The position numbers were made by a program, and so were the translations under genes. The notes below the pieces were generated by a model, which saw nothing but the letters and a program-made list of their open reading frames with translations, ran no database searches and had not been told where the DNA came from. This document shows, piece by piece, positions 5,210 through 5,482 of a stretch of DNA of 5,482 bases. Source of the stretch: an uncultured Dialister sp. (GTDB lineage Bacteria; Bacillota; Negativicutes; Veillonellales; Dialisteraceae); the NCBI RefSeq assembly GCF_900541605.1, contig NZ_UQKJ01000121.1, positions 1 through 5,482 on the forward strand, given 5' to 3'. Within the stretch, counting starts at the first letter, position 1. Each line of letters opens with the position of its first letter.

Positions 5210-5255
5210 GCCCCTCTTTTTTAAAGGGGGATGTCACGCAGTGACAGAGGGATTC
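5210..5255. repeat. CCCCT...AGGGG / GTCAC-GCA-GTGAC palindromic repeat
   Basis: Hairpin one is CCCCT (5211-5215) with AGGGG (5225-5229); hairpin two is GTCAC-GCA-GTGAC (5233-5245, perfect). CCCTCT (5212-5217) can instead pair with AGAGGG (5246-5251), which would enclose hairpin two, so two folds compete. The layout (CCCCT, T-run, AAAGGGGG, a GTCAC palindrome, GAGGGATTC) resembles from memory an intergenic repeat seen in many gut Firmicutes; no search was made. Too weak in U-tract position to call a terminator. Confidence 0.5.
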
Positions 5256-5308
5256 TGATGGGCTCCGCCTTTAGAGTTGTAACACCGTCACAGGCACTTA
5301 GCAGAAAG

Positions 5309-5380
5309 ATCTCTCGACTCTTCGTAGCTGTAGCGATTTTTTACTGCGGTACCACTTTGGCGTGTACCACCGCTCGAGAT
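5309..5380. repeat. TCTCGA...TCGAGA inverted-repeat element
   Basis: TCTCGA (5312-5317) pairs with TCGAGA (5374-5379). The interior holds a hairpin GGTA/TACC plus CAC/GTG with one bulged C (5348-5368, loop TTTGGC), and a T6 run at 5337-5342. The ends, GATCTCTCGAC and GCTCGAGATGAC, look like a palindromic intergenic repeat family I have seen in other bacteria, but this is recall rather than a search. Non-coding. Confidence 0.45.
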
Positions 5381-5407
5381 GACGAGTTAAGGGTAGTGCT
5401 AGTTAAT

Positions 5408-5447
5408 GCAGTGAAACTGCTGGTCGTTAGCCTCCTTCCTTGGAAGG
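5408..5447. repeat. Hairpin plus TCGTTAGCC tail, related to the end of copy 2
   Basis: GCAGT-GAA-ACTGC (5408-5420) is a perfect triloop hairpin. The tail that follows, TCGTTAGCC then CCTTCC/GGAAGG (5424-5447), aligns with 5122-5146 downstream of the last hairpin of copy 2, where TCGTTAGCC is also preceded by a triloop hairpin. It seems to be a third, partial relative of the same family. Confidence 0.45.
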
Positions 5448-5471
5448 CGAGGGTCCTGCAGAGGACCCTCG
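5448..5471. repeat. Perfect 10-bp inverted repeat at the right edge
   Basis: CGAGGGTCCT (5448-5457) and AGGACCCTCG (5462-5471) form a perfect stem around GCAG. No U-tract follows on either strand, so it is not a typical intrinsic terminator. It abuts the preceding element and may continue the repeat mosaic beyond the window. Confidence 0.5.
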
Positions 5472-5482
5472 AGCCGGGCCCC

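Noticed and set aside
3643..5482. CRISPR-like or tRNA-like reading of the repeats
   Set aside because: Only two 76-bp copies about 1.4 kb apart, with no regular spacers and no cas genes. The hairpins lack tRNA T-arm and anticodon features.
4967..5482. Possible insertion sequence at the right side
   Set aside because: No transposase fragment in any frame. The palindromes are short and of different types, so only a small non-autonomous origin could be argued.

Overview
The window carries four complete protein genes of ordinary housekeeping type: an alpha-phosphoglucomutase (pgcA), a two-gene polar amino acid ABC transporter unit (ATPase plus permease), and a class II fructose-bisphosphate aldolase (fba). 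Promoters, Shine-Dalgarno sites, intrinsic terminators and protein families all look like a Firmicute. The moderately high GC, the PgcA type of mutase and the style of intergenic repeats suggest a Negativicutes or other gut-type Firmicute (Dialister-like). That placement is an inference from sequence style, not a search result.

Layout. 1-120: two back-to-back terminators, one ending an unseen + strand gene left of the window and one ending pgcA. 121-1776 (-): pgcA with an extended -10 promoter at about 1810-1818. 1840-2011: non-coding, with an inverted-repeat element. 2013-2044 (-): terminator of the ABC unit. 2057-2749 and 2764-3516 (-): permease and ATPase, co-transcribed from a strong promoter at 3545-3573 that overlaps helically phased GCATAAAT-type repeats. 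3635-3861: a highly structured non-coding repeat (copy 1). 3888-4920 (+): fba with promoter, a near-consensus cre-like operator and RBS. 4935-4982: perfect 16-bp-stem terminator that can work both ways. 5008-5482: a gene-free mosaic of palindromic elements, including copy 2 of the repeat.

Functionally, pgcA interconverts glucose-6-phosphate and glucose-1-phosphate (branch from glycolysis to cell-wall and nucleotide sugars), and fba is the central glycolytic and gluconeogenic aldolase. The ABC pair would import polar amino acids but has no substrate-binding protein gene beside it. No transposase, integrase, phage, CRISPR array, tRNA or rRNA gene is visible.

The most interesting content is non-coding. 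A 76-bp ungapped repeat (64/76 identical) occurs twice, flanking fba on both sides, inside elements that fold into several adjacent hairpins capped by GCTTCGC (GCGAAGC on the minus strand). Further palindromic elements are packed end to end to the right edge. They could be a family of small non-autonomous mobile elements, structured RNAs, or both; the sequence alone does not decide.
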